From JAKALD01 sp963817785 (GTDB taxonomy: Bacteria; Pseudomonadota; Gammaproteobacteria; Burkholderiales; SG8-39), in contig CAWFPL010000008.1 in NCBI GenBank assembly GCA_963817785.1, positions 1,488,001 through 1,552,000 on the forward strand: 64,000 bases of DNA, given 5' to 3'. The notes beneath the pieces were generated by a model. The model worked only from the letters and a program-made list of their open reading frames with translations. It was not told the DNA's origin and made no database searches. This document shows, piece after piece, positions 10,243 through 19,286 of this stretch. Position numbers and translations under genes: made by a program. Each line of letters starts with the position of its first letter. Position 1 is the first letter of the stretch.

Positions 10243-11514
10243 TCAGCCCAGGTGTGCATCGATCTCCGCCCGGGCTGCGCCGAGCACGTCGCGCCAGGCG
10301 CGGCCCGGCGCGCGTCGCACCAGCCGCATCGACGGATACCACGGGCTGTCGGCGCGCGCGTTCATCCAGCGCACAGCCGCCGGCTCGGTGAGCAGCAGCC
10401 AAGTCGGGCGGTCGAGCGCTCCGGCGAGGTGCGCCACCGACGTGTCGACGCTCAGCACCGCGTCAAGCGCCGCGATCGCCGCCGCGGTGTCGAAGAAATC
10501 GGCGAAACCCGAGCCTGCATCGAGCGCGCCGCGCGCGCGCAGCAGCTCGCGCTCTTGTGCCGTGGCGTCCTTCTGCAGGCTGATGAGCAGGGTCTGCGGG
10601 GTGGCGAGCGAGAGCAGCTCGCCGAGATCGACATCGCGTGCCGGATCGAAGCTGCTCGAGCGCCACGCCACGCCCAGCAGCTTCCTGCCGCCGGCCGACC
10701 ATTGCCGCCTGAAATCCGCCGCCGCCACGGGGTCCGCCCTCAGGTACGGCGGCACCGGCAGCGCGTCGCGGCTCGAGCCCAGCAATAGCGGCAGCGAAAG
10801 CAGCGGCGCGCAGACGTCGAAGAGCGGCAGTGACTCGCGCGACTCCACCAGCTGCGCCGCGCCGAACGAGGCGCTCGCCAGCCGCAGCAGCGGCGGCGGG
10901 CATTCGAAGACGAACCCGGGCGCGCGCGCCGCAAGCGGGCCCAGGAAGCGCAGGTGCTGGATGACGTCGCCGTAACCCTGCTCCCAGTGCACCAGCAGGC
11001 GACGCTCGCCGAGCGGCGTGCCGTCCCAGCGCGGCGTCAGCTTGCCGCGCGGATAGTAGTTGCGCGCCTGCGGCAGCTCGTAGCGCCATTCCGCCTCGCG
11101 CCAAGCCAGTTCGAGCTCGCCGAGCGCGGTCAGGGACAGCGACAGGTTGTTGTGAGCGACCGCGAGACCCGGTTCCGCGTCGAGCGCGCGCCGGTAAAAG
11201 CCCGCGGCTGCCGCGTGGTCGCCGCCGTTCGCGCACAGATCCCCCAGACCGGTCAGCGCCGGCGCAAATCCCGGATGGAGCGCCAGAGCTTCCTCGAAGG
11301 CGGCGCGCGCCACCGCGTCGCGGCCGAGAAACAGGCACGCATAGCCGACGTTCACCCAAGCGCCAGGCGTGGGCCGCGAGCGCGCCAGTCGCTCGTACAC
11401 GGCCGCCGCGCCTTGGTAGTCGCCGGCGTCGAAAAGCGTGTCGCCGCTCGAGCGTTCGGCGAGCGCCGCTGCCGGGCCGCGATGCAGCAGCCGGCGCAGC
11501 TGCCGCCAGAGCAT
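10243..11514 (-). CDS. TPR protein with GT-B glycosyltransferase-like C-terminal domain
   Basis: A 423-residue protein. Residues ~20-160 form tetratricopeptide repeats (GDTLFDAGDYQGAAAVYERL, ARAAFEEALALHPGFAPALTGLG, and a third repeat with AVAHNNLSLSLTALGELELA). The second half resembles the carboxyl part of GT-B glycosyltransferases of the OGT/heptosyltransferase kind: LLGVAWRSS, LLISLQKD, and SVDTSVAHLAGALDRPTWLLL. TPR plus such a domain is the layout of O-GlcNAc-transferase-like proteins. The start is the ATG that overlaps the stop of the upstream oxygenase (ATGA), so the two are translationally coupled. I infer transfer to a protein or cell-surface acceptor, but no acceptor is known. Confidence 0.7.
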   Translation of the reverse strand: MLWRQLRRLLHRGPAAALAERSSGDTLFDAGDYQGAAAVYERLARSRPTPGAWVNVGYACLFLGRDAVARAAFEEALALHPGFAPALTGLGDLCANGGDHAAAAGFYRRALDAEPGLAVAHNNLSLSLTALGELELAWREAEWRYELPQARNYYPRGKLTPRWDGTPLGERRLLVHWEQGYGDVIQHLRFLGPLAARAPGFVFECPPPLLRLASASFGAAQLVESRESLPLFDVCAPLLSLPLLLGSSRDALPVPPYLRADPVAAADFRRQWSAGGRKLLGVAWRSSSFDPARDVDLGELLSLATPQTLLISLQKDATAQERELLRARGALDAGSGFADFFDTAAAIAALDAVLSVDTSVAHLAGALDRPTWLLLTEPAAVRWMNARADSPWYPSMRLVRRAPGRAWRDVLGAARAEIDAHLG

Positions 11515-12176
11515 CAGCGGAACGTGTTGCCGCTCGCCCACGCCACCAGCGAGCGCCGCACACCGCGCGTCACCGGCATGACGCGATGCGCCAGGTAGGA
11601 CGGGAAGACCGTGGCGGCGCCCTGCTCGCGCGCCTCTTCGCGGCTCGGGGCGTTGATGAACTCGAGGCCGCCACCGTCGTACTGGGCGGACGGCGAGAGC
11701 TGGATCGTCATCGACAGCTTGCGCGCGCTGGTCACGCCCGGCCCCAGATCGATGTGCCAGTCGAAGTACTGCCCCGGCCCGTACACGGTGTACTGCAGGG
11801 CGTCGATCAGCCCGACGAGTTCGAAGCCGTAGTCGCGGTTGGCCGCGAGAAACGCCATGCCGAGCTTGTGAAACAGCCAGTGCGTGTCGGGCGCAGGCTC
11901 GATCCACGCGATATTGCTGACCCGGTACAGGGCATGCCCCTCTTCGACGCCGCCTTGCCGAATCGGCAGCCCCTCGCCCAGCTCGATCACCCGCCGGCAT
12001 TCCTCCGGCGAGAGCACGCCGCGGCTGAGCTGGATGGCATTCGCCGCCGGATTCATCTCGAGCGCCGCGGAGGCTCCGAACGGGCGCTTGCCGGCCGGCC
12101 AGCTGAGCTGTGCCACGCCGTTGCTGTCGGGCTGCACCGCTTGCGGCAGCAGATATACGAAAGGCTGTTCGTTCAC
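11514..12176 (-). CDS. 2-oxoglutarate/Fe(II)-dependent oxygenase, prolyl-hydroxylase type
   Basis: About 220 residues when started at GTG 12176; the frame is open for another 79 codons upstream, but that part is low-complexity with no homology feel. The double-stranded beta-helix signatures are present: the HxD iron ligands in FDWHIDLGPG, the distal histidine in YLAHRVMPV, and the 2-oxoglutarate-binding arginine in GVRRSLVAW. Conserved LSMTIQLSPSAQYDGGGLEF also fits PKHD/P4H-type hydroxylases. The enzyme would hydroxylate a protein or small molecule using O2 and 2-oxoglutarate. It lies between rimO and the TPR-glycosyltransferase gene and is coupled to the latter. Confidence 0.8.
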   Translation of the reverse strand: MNEQPFVYLLPQAVQPDSNGVAQLSWPAGKRPFGASAALEMNPAANAIQLSRGVLSPEECRRVIELGEGLPIRQGGVEEGHALYRVSNIAWIEPAPDTHWLFHKLGMAFLAANRDYGFELVGLIDALQYTVYGPGQYFDWHIDLGPGVTSARKLSMTIQLSPSAQYDGGGLEFINAPSREEAREQGAATVFPSYLAHRVMPVTRGVRRSLVAWASGNTFR

Positions 12177-12331
12177 GGCTGTTGAATCGGGCCGCTGCCC
12201 CGGTCGGTCGCGGGATCGCTTCGCTGTCGGGGGGACCGCGGCGGCCGTTAGTGTACACGCGCCGCCTGCGTACATCGTGACCGGCGCGCAGCCCTTGCCG
12301 ATGCGCGCGAGTTCCTGGCGCGCCTTCTGCC

Positions 12332-13729
12332 TCAGGATGCAGCCGGTGGCGCCGTTCGGCCGGCCGTGCGCGATGTGCCCGCCGCCCGCTCCGCTGGTTG
12401 CGCGGCGAGGCACGCAACCAGGTCGTGCTCGGTCGAGTCCTCGACGATCACCTCGGCGAATTCACCGGGCGTCAATGCGCCGCCGTCGCGGATGCGAACC
12501 ACGCCGTCGATCTCGGGCGCATCCGCGCTCGAGCGCGCGAGCGCCTCGCCGCGCCCCACCTCGTCCACCAGTACCTTCAGCCGCCGGCCGAGCTTCGCCT
12601 GCAGGCGCGCCGCGCTGATCTGCGCCTGCACCTGCATCAAGCGCGCGCGGCGCTCTTCCCTGACCCCCTCGGGCACTGGGTCGGGCAGTGCGTTCGCGGC
12701 GGCGCCCTCGACCGGCGAGTAGGCGAAGCAGCCCACCCGGTCGAGCTGCGCGGCGCGCAGGAAGTCGAGCAGCTCCTCGAACTCACCCTGCGTCTCGCCC
12801 GGAAAGCCGACGATGAAGGTGCTGCGGATCGCGATCTCGGGGCAAAGGCTGCGCCAGCCGCGGATGCGCTCGAGCGTGTCCTCGGCGTTCGCGGGGCGCT
12901 TCATCAGCCTCAGGATGCGCGCGCTCGCGTGCTGGAACGGCACGTCGAGGTAGGGCAGGACCCCGCCTTCGGCCATCAGCGGGATGACCTCGTCCACGTG
13001 GGGATACGGATACACGTAATGCAGCCGCACCCACGCACCGAGCCCCCCGAGGGCGCGCGCCAGCTCCGTCATCCGGGTCTTCAGCGGCCGGCCGCGCCAG
13101 AGACCGGCGCGAAACTTCACGTCGACGCCGTAGGCGCTGGTGTCCTGGGAGATCACCAGCAGCTCCTTCACGCCGGCCTGCACCAGGTTCTCGGCTTCCT
13201 GCATCACCTCGCCGATCGGGCGCGAGACCAGGTCGCCGCGCATCGACGGGATGATGCAGAACGTGCAGCGGTGGTTGCAGCCTTCGGCGATCTTCAGGTA
13301 GGCGTAGTGCCTGGGCGTGAGCTTGATGCCCTGGGGCGGGACCAGATCGATATAGGGGTCGTGCGGCCGGGGCAGATGCGCGTGCACCGCGCGCATCACC
13401 GCGTCCGGGTCGTGCGGCCCGGTGACCGCGAGCACGGCCGGATGCGCGGCCCGCACCGATGCGTCCCGGGCCCCCAGGCAGCCGGTGACCACCACTTTGC
13501 CATTTTCGGCGAGCGCCTCGCCGATCGCCCCGAGCGACTCCTCGACCGCGGCGTCGATGAAGCCGCAGGTGTTCACGATCACCAGGTCCGCGTCGGCATA
13601 GCTGGCCGAGGTCGCATAGCCCTCGGCGCGCAGCCGGGTCAGGATGCGCTCCGAGTCGACCAGCGCCTTCGGGCAGCCGAGCGAGACGAATCCGATGCGG
13701 GGAACGGCCTTTGCGACACGCCGCGACAT
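12332..13729 (-). CDS. rimO: Ribosomal protein S12 methylthiotransferase RimO
   Basis: A 465-residue radical-SAM methylthiotransferase that modifies the conserved aspartate of ribosomal protein S12. The N-terminal UPF0004 domain supplies three cysteines for the second Fe-S cluster (C19 in SLGCPKA, C55 in VNTCGF, C84 in VTGCLG). The radical-SAM CxxxCxxC is at 151-158 (CNHRCTFC). A TRAM domain lies near the carboxyl end (KVLVDEVGRGEALAR). The SLGCPKALVDSE start separates RimO from MiaB. The carboxyl end is extended by about 20 alanine-rich residues. It follows phaR by 64 bases on the same strand. Confidence 0.95.
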   Translation of the reverse strand: MSRRVAKAVPRIGFVSLGCPKALVDSERILTRLRAEGYATSASYADADLVIVNTCGFIDAAVEESLGAIGEALAENGKVVVTGCLGARDASVRAAHPAVLAVTGPHDPDAVMRAVHAHLPRPHDPYIDLVPPQGIKLTPRHYAYLKIAEGCNHRCTFCIIPSMRGDLVSRPIGEVMQEAENLVQAGVKELLVISQDTSAYGVDVKFRAGLWRGRPLKTRMTELARALGGLGAWVRLHYVYPYPHVDEVIPLMAEGGVLPYLDVPFQHASARILRLMKRPANAEDTLERIRGWRSLCPEIAIRSTFIVGFPGETQGEFEELLDFLRAAQLDRVGCFAYSPVEGAAANALPDPVPEGVREERRARLMQVQAQISAARLQAKLGRRLKVLVDEVGRGEALARSSADAPEIDGVVRIRDGGALTPGEFAEVIVEDSTEHDLVACLAAQPAERAAGTSRTAGRTAPPAAS

Positions 13730-13793
13730 AAGCTGCCCTGTCCGGACTTATCGCCTCCCGTGCGGCGCCAGCACCGCGCGGGACGCCTGCCAG

Positions 13794-14390
13794 CTAGCGC
13801 TTTTCAGGTTCCTTCTTCTCCGGCTCCCTCCTGCCCTGGGGCTGCGGCCCGCCGGGGAAGCCGGGGAAGGAGAAGCCGGCGAACACGTTGCGCGCCTGGC
13901 TCTGCATCTGCTCCTGGATCTGCGCGAACATCTTCTGGCTCTGCTCCATGTAGGACTGCATCAGGCTCTGCATGGCCGGGCCCTGCAGGTTCATGAACTG
14001 GGTCCACAGGTCCTGCGAGGCGCGCGAGTTGTCGCCGCCGTAGAGCTTCTGCGACTGGTCCTGCAGGCTGTTCTGCATCTGCTGGAACGCTTCGATGTTC
14101 TTGCCCAGGTAGGTACCCATCAGGCCCTGCATGGCGTTGCCGTAGAAGCGGATGAGTTGCGACAGCACGTCGGACGAGAACATCGGCATGCCGCCCGACT
14201 CCTCCTCCAGGATGACCTGCAGCAGGATCTGGCGCGTGAGATCCTCGCTGCTCTTGGCGTCGATCACCTGAAAGTCCTCGCGCTTGAGCACCATCTGCTT
14301 GATGTCGGCCAAGGTGATGTAACTCGATGTCTTGGTGTCGTACAGCCGCCGGTTCGGGTACTTCTTGATCAGTCGAACCTGGGTTTCCAT
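13794..14390 (-). CDS. phaR: Polyhydroxyalkanoate synthesis repressor PhaR
   Basis: A 198-residue regulator. Its N-terminal DNA-binding domain is the highly conserved RLIKKYPNRRLYDTKTSSYITLADIK block. A PHB-accumulation regulatory domain follows, and the carboxyl half is rich in glutamine and phenylalanine/proline. In studied species PhaR binds PHA granules and represses phasin and phaR promoters when free polymer surface is lacking. It is the last pha gene here, downstream of two acetoacetyl-CoA reductase genes, on the same strand. The length is normal. Confidence 0.95.
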   Translation of the reverse strand: METQVRLIKKYPNRRLYDTKTSSYITLADIKQMVLKREDFQVIDAKSSEDLTRQILLQVILEEESGGMPMFSSDVLSQLIRFYGNAMQGLMGTYLGKNIEAFQQMQNSLQDQSQKLYGGDNSRASQDLWTQFMNLQGPAMQSLMQSYMEQSQKMFAQIQEQMQSQARNVFAGFSFPGFPGGPQPQGRREPEKKEPEKR

Positions 14391-14463
14391 GTCTGCCCTC
14401 CTAAGCCCTTGTTTGCATGACGCCCGCGCGCTTCGTGCCGCAGCGCGCGATGCACGGATCTTC

Positions 14464-15210
14464 TCAATACATGTGCTGGCCGCCGTTGATCGAGATGTTC
14501 GCGCCGGTCACGAATGCGGCCTCTTCCGAGCACAAATAGATGATCAGCCCTCCCACCTCGTCGGGCTTGCCCAGCCGTCCGATCGGGATCTGCGGCAGGA
14601 TCTTGGTGTCCAGAATCTCCTTCGGAATCGCGGTCACCATCTTGGTGCCGATGTAGCCGGGGGAAATGGTGTTCACCGTCACGCCCTTCTTGGCCACCTC
14701 CAGCGCCAGCGCCTTGGTGAAGCCGTGAATCCCGGCCTTGGCCGCCGAGTAGTTGGTCTGCCCGAACGCGCCCTTCTGGCCGTTCACCGAGGACACGTTG
14801 ATGACCCGCCCCCAGCCGCGCTCGACCATGCCGTCCATCGCCTGCTTGGTCATGTTGAAGCACGAATCGAGATTGGTGCGCATCACCGCGTCCCAGTCCG
14901 CCTTGCTCATCTTCTTGAAAGTCATGTCGCGGGTGATGCCGGCGTTGTTGACCAGGATATTGATCGCGCCGCACTCTCTCTGAATGCGCGCGCACTTCTC
15001 TGCGCAGTCGTCGAAGTTCGCGACATCCACCGGAAAGGCCGCGAAAGCGTAGCCCCGGCCGCGCATGTCCTCGACCCACTGCTTCCACTTGGTGTTGGCA
15101 GGCGAATACGTGACCACCACCCTGTAGCCCGCATCGGCCATCTTGGTGGAGATCGTCTCGCCCAGACCGCCCATGCCGCCGGTCACGACCGCCAGTCTGT
15201 CCTCCGTCAT
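14464..15210 (-). CDS. phaB: Acetoacetyl-CoA reductase (copy 2)
   Basis: A 248-residue short-chain dehydrogenase that reduces acetoacetyl-CoA to (R)-3-hydroxybutyryl-CoA with NADPH for PHA synthesis. The cofactor motif TGGMGGLGE is at the N-terminus, NNAGITRD in the middle, and the catalytic serine-tyrosine-lysine set appears as VSSVNG then NYSAAKAG. The carboxyl end NGGQHMY is typical of PhaB. It is a tandem neighbour of another PhaB of exactly the same length, 28 bases away, and is clearly diverged from it, so the duplication is not recent. Confidence 0.93.
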   Translation of the reverse strand: MTEDRLAVVTGGMGGLGETISTKMADAGYRVVVTYSPANTKWKQWVEDMRGRGYAFAAFPVDVANFDDCAEKCARIQRECGAINILVNNAGITRDMTFKKMSKADWDAVMRTNLDSCFNMTKQAMDGMVERGWGRVINVSSVNGQKGAFGQTNYSAAKAGIHGFTKALALEVAKKGVTVNTISPGYIGTKMVTAIPKEILDTKILPQIPIGRLGKPDEVGGLIIYLCSEEAAFVTGANISINGGQHMY

Positions 15211-15238
15211 CGTCTCCTCCCTCGGTGTCCGCGCGCGG

Positions 15239-15985
15239 CTAGCTCATGTACATTCCGCCGTTGATGGCAATGTTCGCGCCCGTAATATAACCGGCCTCGT
15301 CCGAGGTCAGATAGGCGATCAAACCGGCGATCTCTTCGGGCTTCGCCAGCCGACCCATCGGGATGCCAGCGACGATCTTTTCGAGCACGTCGGCGCGGAT
15401 CGAACGCACCATGTCGGTTTCGACGTAGCCGGGCGAGACCGAGTTCACGGTCACGCCCCTCTTCACCACCTCCTGGGCGAGCGCCTTGGCGAAGCCGTGG
15501 ACCCCGGCCTTGGCCGCCGAGTAGTTGGTCTGGCCGAACTGCCCTTTCTGCCCGTTGACCGACGACAGGTTGACGACGCGGCCCCAGCCGCGCTCGCACA
15601 TACCGTCGATCACGTGCTTGGTGACGTTGAACGTGCTGTTGAGATTGGTGTTGATCACCGCCAGCCAGTCCGACGGCGACATCTTCTTCAGTATGTTGTC
15701 GCGCACGATGCCGGCGCTGTTCACCAGGATGTCCACCGGCCCGATCTGCGACTGGATGTCGCGCACCATGGCGCCCGCCGACTCGAAGTCGGCGACGTCG
15801 CCCTCTGCCGCGAAGATGTTGTCGAACCCCTCGGCGCGCATGCGCGCAAGCCATTCGTCCTTCTTGTCGTAGCCGGGCAGGCAGTTCGCCGCCACCACGT
15901 TGCCGTTCATGCTGGCAAGCCGGCGGCAGACCGCCGTGCCGATGCCACCCATGCCCCCGGTCACCAATGCCGCACGCTTGCTCAT
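15239..15985 (-). CDS. phaB: Acetoacetyl-CoA reductase (copy 1)
   Basis: A 248-residue short-chain dehydrogenase of the PhaB type: TGGMGGIGTAVCRRL cofactor loop, NSAGIVRDN, catalytic VSSVNGQKG with NYSAAKAG, and NGGMYMS end. It supplies (R)-3-hydroxyacyl-CoA monomers to PhaC. It lies 33 bases downstream of phaA and 28 bases upstream of the second phaB, in one apparent operon. Two consecutive phaB genes may differ in chain-length or cofactor preference, but the sequence alone does not show this. Confidence 0.93.
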   Translation of the reverse strand: MSKRAALVTGGMGGIGTAVCRRLASMNGNVVAANCLPGYDKKDEWLARMRAEGFDNIFAAEGDVADFESAGAMVRDIQSQIGPVDILVNSAGIVRDNILKKMSPSDWLAVINTNLNSTFNVTKHVIDGMCERGWGRVVNLSSVNGQKGQFGQTNYSAAKAGVHGFAKALAQEVVKRGVTVNSVSPGYVETDMVRSIRADVLEKIVAGIPMGRLAKPEEIAGLIAYLTSDEAGYITGANIAINGGMYMS

Positions 15986-16018
15986 GCCCGTTTCTTTCCT
16001 ACGCAGTTCCAGGAAATC

Positions 16019-17194
16019 TCAGCGCTCCACGGCGAGCGCCACGCCCATGCCCCCGCCGATGCACAGCGACGCCAGGCCCTTCTTCGCACCGCGTTTGTGC
16101 ATCTCGTGCAGCAGCGTCACCAGGATGCGGCAGCCCGAGGCGCCGATCGGGTGCCCGAGCGCTATCGCGCCGCCATTGACGTTGACCCTATTCGTGTCCC
16201 AGCCCATCTGGCGGTTGACCGCGATCGCCTGCGCGGCGAACGCTTCGTTGATCTCCATCAGGTCGAGGTCCTGCGGCGCCCAGCCGGCCCGCGACAGGCA
16301 GCGCTTGGAGGCCGGCACCGGGCCCATGCCCATGTACTGCGGGTCGACCCCCGCCGAAGCGAACGCCCTGATGCGCGCCAGCGGCTTCAGGCCAAGCGCC
16401 TGCGCCTTGCGCGCCGAGGCGAGCACCACCGCCGCCGCGCCGTCGTTGATGCCCGAGGCGTTGCCGGCGGTCACGCTGCCGTTCTTGTCGAACGCCGGCT
16501 TGAGGGCCTGCAGCGACGCGAGCGTCGCACCGTGGCGCGGATACTCGTCGTCGGCGAACACCACGCTTCCCTTCCTGGACGGGATCTCCAGCCGGACGAT
16601 CTCGTCCCTGAACCGGCCCGCCTTCTGCGCCGCCTCGGTCTTGAGCTGCGAGGCGAGCGCGAATTCGTCCTGCTCCTCGCGCGTCACCGCGTACTCCCTG
16701 GCGACGTTCTCCGCCGTGACGCCCATGTGGTACTGGTTGTACGCGTCCCACAAACCGTCGACGATCATCGAGTCGATCATCTTCGCGTCGCCCATGCGAA
16801 AGCCTTCGCGCGAGCCAGGCAGCACGTGCGGCGCGAGGCTCATCGACTCCTGTCCGCCCGCCACCACGAAGTCGGCGTCGCCGGTGGCGATCGATTGCGC
16901 GCCCAGAATCGCCGCTTTGAGGCCCGAGCCGCACACTTTGTTGATCGTCATCGCCGGGATCATGTCCGGCAGGCCGGCGCGGATCGCCGCCTGGCGCGCC
17001 GGATTCTGGCCGCAGCCCGCGGCGAGCACCTGCCCCATGATCACTTCGGAAACCTGCTCCGGCCGCACGCCGGCACGCTCGAGCACGTTGCGGATGACAT
17101 GCGCGCCCAGGTCCGACGCGGCAGTCTTCGCGAGGGCGCCGCCGAATTTACCGATTGCGGTGCGCGCCGCGCCGACGATGACGACTTCTTCCAT
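16019..17194 (-). CDS. phaA: Acetyl-CoA acetyltransferase (beta-ketothiolase)
   Basis: A 391-residue thiolase that condenses two acetyl-CoA to acetoacetyl-CoA, the first step of PHB synthesis. The nucleophilic cysteine is C88 in INKVCGSGLKA. The histidine motif is NGGAIALGHPIGASG, and the second cysteine lies in LCIGGGMG near the carboxyl end. The N-terminus VVIVGAARTAIGKFGG is typical. The start ATG overlaps the phaC stop (ATGA), so translation is coupled. A longer open frame upstream is a shadow of phaC. Confidence 0.95.
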   Translation of the reverse strand: MEEVVIVGAARTAIGKFGGALAKTAASDLGAHVIRNVLERAGVRPEQVSEVIMGQVLAAGCGQNPARQAAIRAGLPDMIPAMTINKVCGSGLKAAILGAQSIATGDADFVVAGGQESMSLAPHVLPGSREGFRMGDAKMIDSMIVDGLWDAYNQYHMGVTAENVAREYAVTREEQDEFALASQLKTEAAQKAGRFRDEIVRLEIPSRKGSVVFADDEYPRHGATLASLQALKPAFDKNGSVTAGNASGINDGAAAVVLASARKAQALGLKPLARIRAFASAGVDPQYMGMGPVPASKRCLSRAGWAPQDLDLMEINEAFAAQAIAVNRQMGWDTNRVNVNGGAIALGHPIGASGCRILVTLLHEMHKRGAKKGLASLCIGGGMGVALAVER

Positions 17195-19029
17195 CACACA
17201 CCTCCGCAGGAACCCCGCGACGCGTCGCGCGGCACGGCCGCGCCCGACGCGTCGCGTTCGGATAAACGTCCCTCGCGCTTCGACACCGCCTGCGCCGCCC
17301 CGGCCCCGGCAAGGACCGCGGGCGCGCGCTCCTTCACGTAGCGGCCGGGCGCCGTCTCGATCGGCCGGTAGCTGCGGTTGCCCGACCCTGCCGGGGCCTT
17401 GCGCGCGCCTCCCTTGTGCGGCGCGAGCCACTCCGACCAGCGCGGCCACCAGCTGCCGGGGTGCTCGTGCGCCTGCGCGAGCCAGACCGCGGGATCTTCC
17501 GCATGCGGCCCTCCGCTCCAGTAGCTGCGCCGGTTCCTGGCCGCCGGGTTGATCACGCCCGCGACGTGGCCGCTGGCACCAAGCACGAATGTCTTTTCGC
17601 CCCCGAGCAAATGCAGCGAGCGGTAGGCCGCGCGCCAGGGCACGATGTGATCCTCGCGCGTGGCGAGGATGAAACTGGGCAGGCTCACCTTGCCCAGATC
17701 CACCGGCACGCCGCAATTCACCAGCGCCCCCGGGACACGCAGCCTGTTCTCCAGATAGGTGTTGCGCACGTAGTAGCAATACATCGGTCCGGACAGATTG
17801 GTGCTGTCGGCGTTCCAGTAGAGAAGATCGAACGCGTCGGGCGAGCGGCCCTTCAGGTAATTGTTGACCACGTACGGCCAGACGAGGTCGTTGGCGCGCA
17901 GCGCCGAAAAAACGAAGTCCAGGTCGGAACCGGGGAACACGCCGCCGCCGCCGATGCTCGCCTCGCGCGCCGCGATGCCCGCCTCGTCGACGAACACGCC
18001 GATCTGTCCCGGCTCGGAAAAGTCGAGCATCGTGGCGAGGTAGGTGACGCTCGCCACCAGATCCTCGCCCTTGGCGGCCAGCACGGCCAGTGCGGCGCCC
18101 AGCAGCGTGCCGCCGACGCAGAAGCCAAGCGCATTGACGCGATCGGCGCGGGCGATGTCGCGCGCGACGCGCAACGGCTCGAAGATCCCCATTTCCAGGT
18201 AATCGTCCCAGCCGTAGCGCCCCTGCCCCGGCCCGACGTTGCGCCACGACACCATGAACACGGTGTGGCCCTGCTGCACCGCATAGCGCACCAACGAGTT
18301 CTCGGGCTGCAGGTCGAGGATGTAGAACTTGTTGATGCACGGCGGCACCATGACCAGCGGGCGTCTCCCTACCTGCGCGGTGGCGGGCGCGTACTGGATC
18401 AACTGCATCAATTCGTTCTCGTGCACTACCTCGCCGGGCGTCACCGCGAGATTGCGGCCCACCTCGAACGCGGACTCGTCGGTCTGGCTGATGCGGCCCT
18501 TGCGCAGGTCGGCCATCAGGTTGGCGAGCCCCCGGGTAAGACTCTCGCCGCGGGACTCGAGCGCGGCGCGCAGCGCCTCAGGGTTGGTGGCAGGAAAGTT
18601 CGCCGGCGACGTCGCGTCGATCCACTGCTTCACGGCAAAGCGCAGCCGCTCCTTGGCTTGCGCTTCGAGCTGCACGTTCTCGACAAGCTCGGTGAAGAAG
18701 CGCGCAGCGAGCAGGTAGGACTGCCGGATGTAGTCGTAATAGGGGTTCTCGCGCCATTCCGCACCCGCAAAGCGGCGATCGCCCGGCTCCGGTGCGGCCA
18801 GCGGCTCTGCCGCCGGCTGCTGCGCGAGCAGCGAAGTCCACAGCCTGGTCTGCTTCTCCACGTAGGAAGCCTGCAGGGCGGTCAACTGCGCCGGATCGGG
18901 GGCCAGGCTCGCCAGCCACGCGACCGGGTCTGCGCCTGCAGGATCGCCGCCCGCCCAGCGCAACCAGCCCGCGCCTCCTTGGGCAATCGCAGCGATGAAA
19001 GCGTCGGGCGATCCTTCCCGTGCCGGCAT
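17194..19029 (-). CDS. phaC: Class I polyhydroxyalkanoate synthase
   Basis: A 611-residue alpha/beta-hydrolase-type polymerase that joins 3-hydroxyacyl-CoA units into PHA at the granule surface. The catalytic triad is visible: C304 in the lipase-like box LGFCVGG, D460 in TREDHIVPW, and H488 in GASGHVAGV. The N-terminal class I domain (WRENPYYDYIRQSYLL) is present. ATG 19029 is chosen because a GGAAG ribosome site precedes it and class I enzymes are about 590-610 residues; the frame upstream is open but unlikely coding. It is first in the phaC-phaA-phaB-phaB-phaR run. Confidence 0.95.
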   Translation of the reverse strand: MPAREGSPDAFIAAIAQGGAGWLRWAGGDPAGADPVAWLASLAPDPAQLTALQASYVEKQTRLWTSLLAQQPAAEPLAAPEPGDRRFAGAEWRENPYYDYIRQSYLLAARFFTELVENVQLEAQAKERLRFAVKQWIDATSPANFPATNPEALRAALESRGESLTRGLANLMADLRKGRISQTDESAFEVGRNLAVTPGEVVHENELMQLIQYAPATAQVGRRPLVMVPPCINKFYILDLQPENSLVRYAVQQGHTVFMVSWRNVGPGQGRYGWDDYLEMGIFEPLRVARDIARADRVNALGFCVGGTLLGAALAVLAAKGEDLVASVTYLATMLDFSEPGQIGVFVDEAGIAAREASIGGGGVFPGSDLDFVFSALRANDLVWPYVVNNYLKGRSPDAFDLLYWNADSTNLSGPMYCYYVRNTYLENRLRVPGALVNCGVPVDLGKVSLPSFILATREDHIVPWRAAYRSLHLLGGEKTFVLGASGHVAGVINPAARNRRSYWSGGPHAEDPAVWLAQAHEHPGSWWPRWSEWLAPHKGGARKAPAGSGNRSYRPIETAPGRYVKERAPAVLAGAGAAQAVSKREGRLSERDASGAAVPRDASRGSCGGV

Positions 19030-19175
19030 GTCGCTTCCGCGGGGGGGCGCTTCAAGCGTCCTTGCCGAGGGCCGCAGAGGGCGCGCGAAGCCACGGCCGT
19101 CCAGCCGAAAAAGGCTTTGGCGTTGGACACATGCGGGATTCGACGGGGATCTTTCCGAGGCCTGGGGAGCGGCGT

Positions 19176-19204
19176 ATTCTGCGCCGCACAAACCGGCCCG
19201 TCAA
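19176..19204 (-). promoter_or_regulatory. Likely sigma-70 promoter of the pha operon
   Basis: On the minus strand TTGACG (19204-19199) is followed, after exactly 17 bases, by CAGAAT (19181-19176). These match five of six and four of six consensus positions. A start of transcription near 19168 would give a leader of about 140 bases before phaC. The dyad-like TTGTGC-GGC-GCAGAA overlaps the -10 region and might be a repressor site. Confidence 0.6.
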
Positions 19205-19286
19205 ATAACGGCAGCCATGCGCTGACGACCCGGCGCGGAGGGGATCCAAGGTGGGGACCCTCGCGGCGCGGCGCCTCGGCCGAAGC

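Noticed and set aside
10243..12417. A 724-codon minus-strand frame as a single fused protein
   Set aside because: Its first ~300 codons lie antiphase over the 2OG oxygenase gene, which has the conserved motifs. The real TPR protein starts at 11514.
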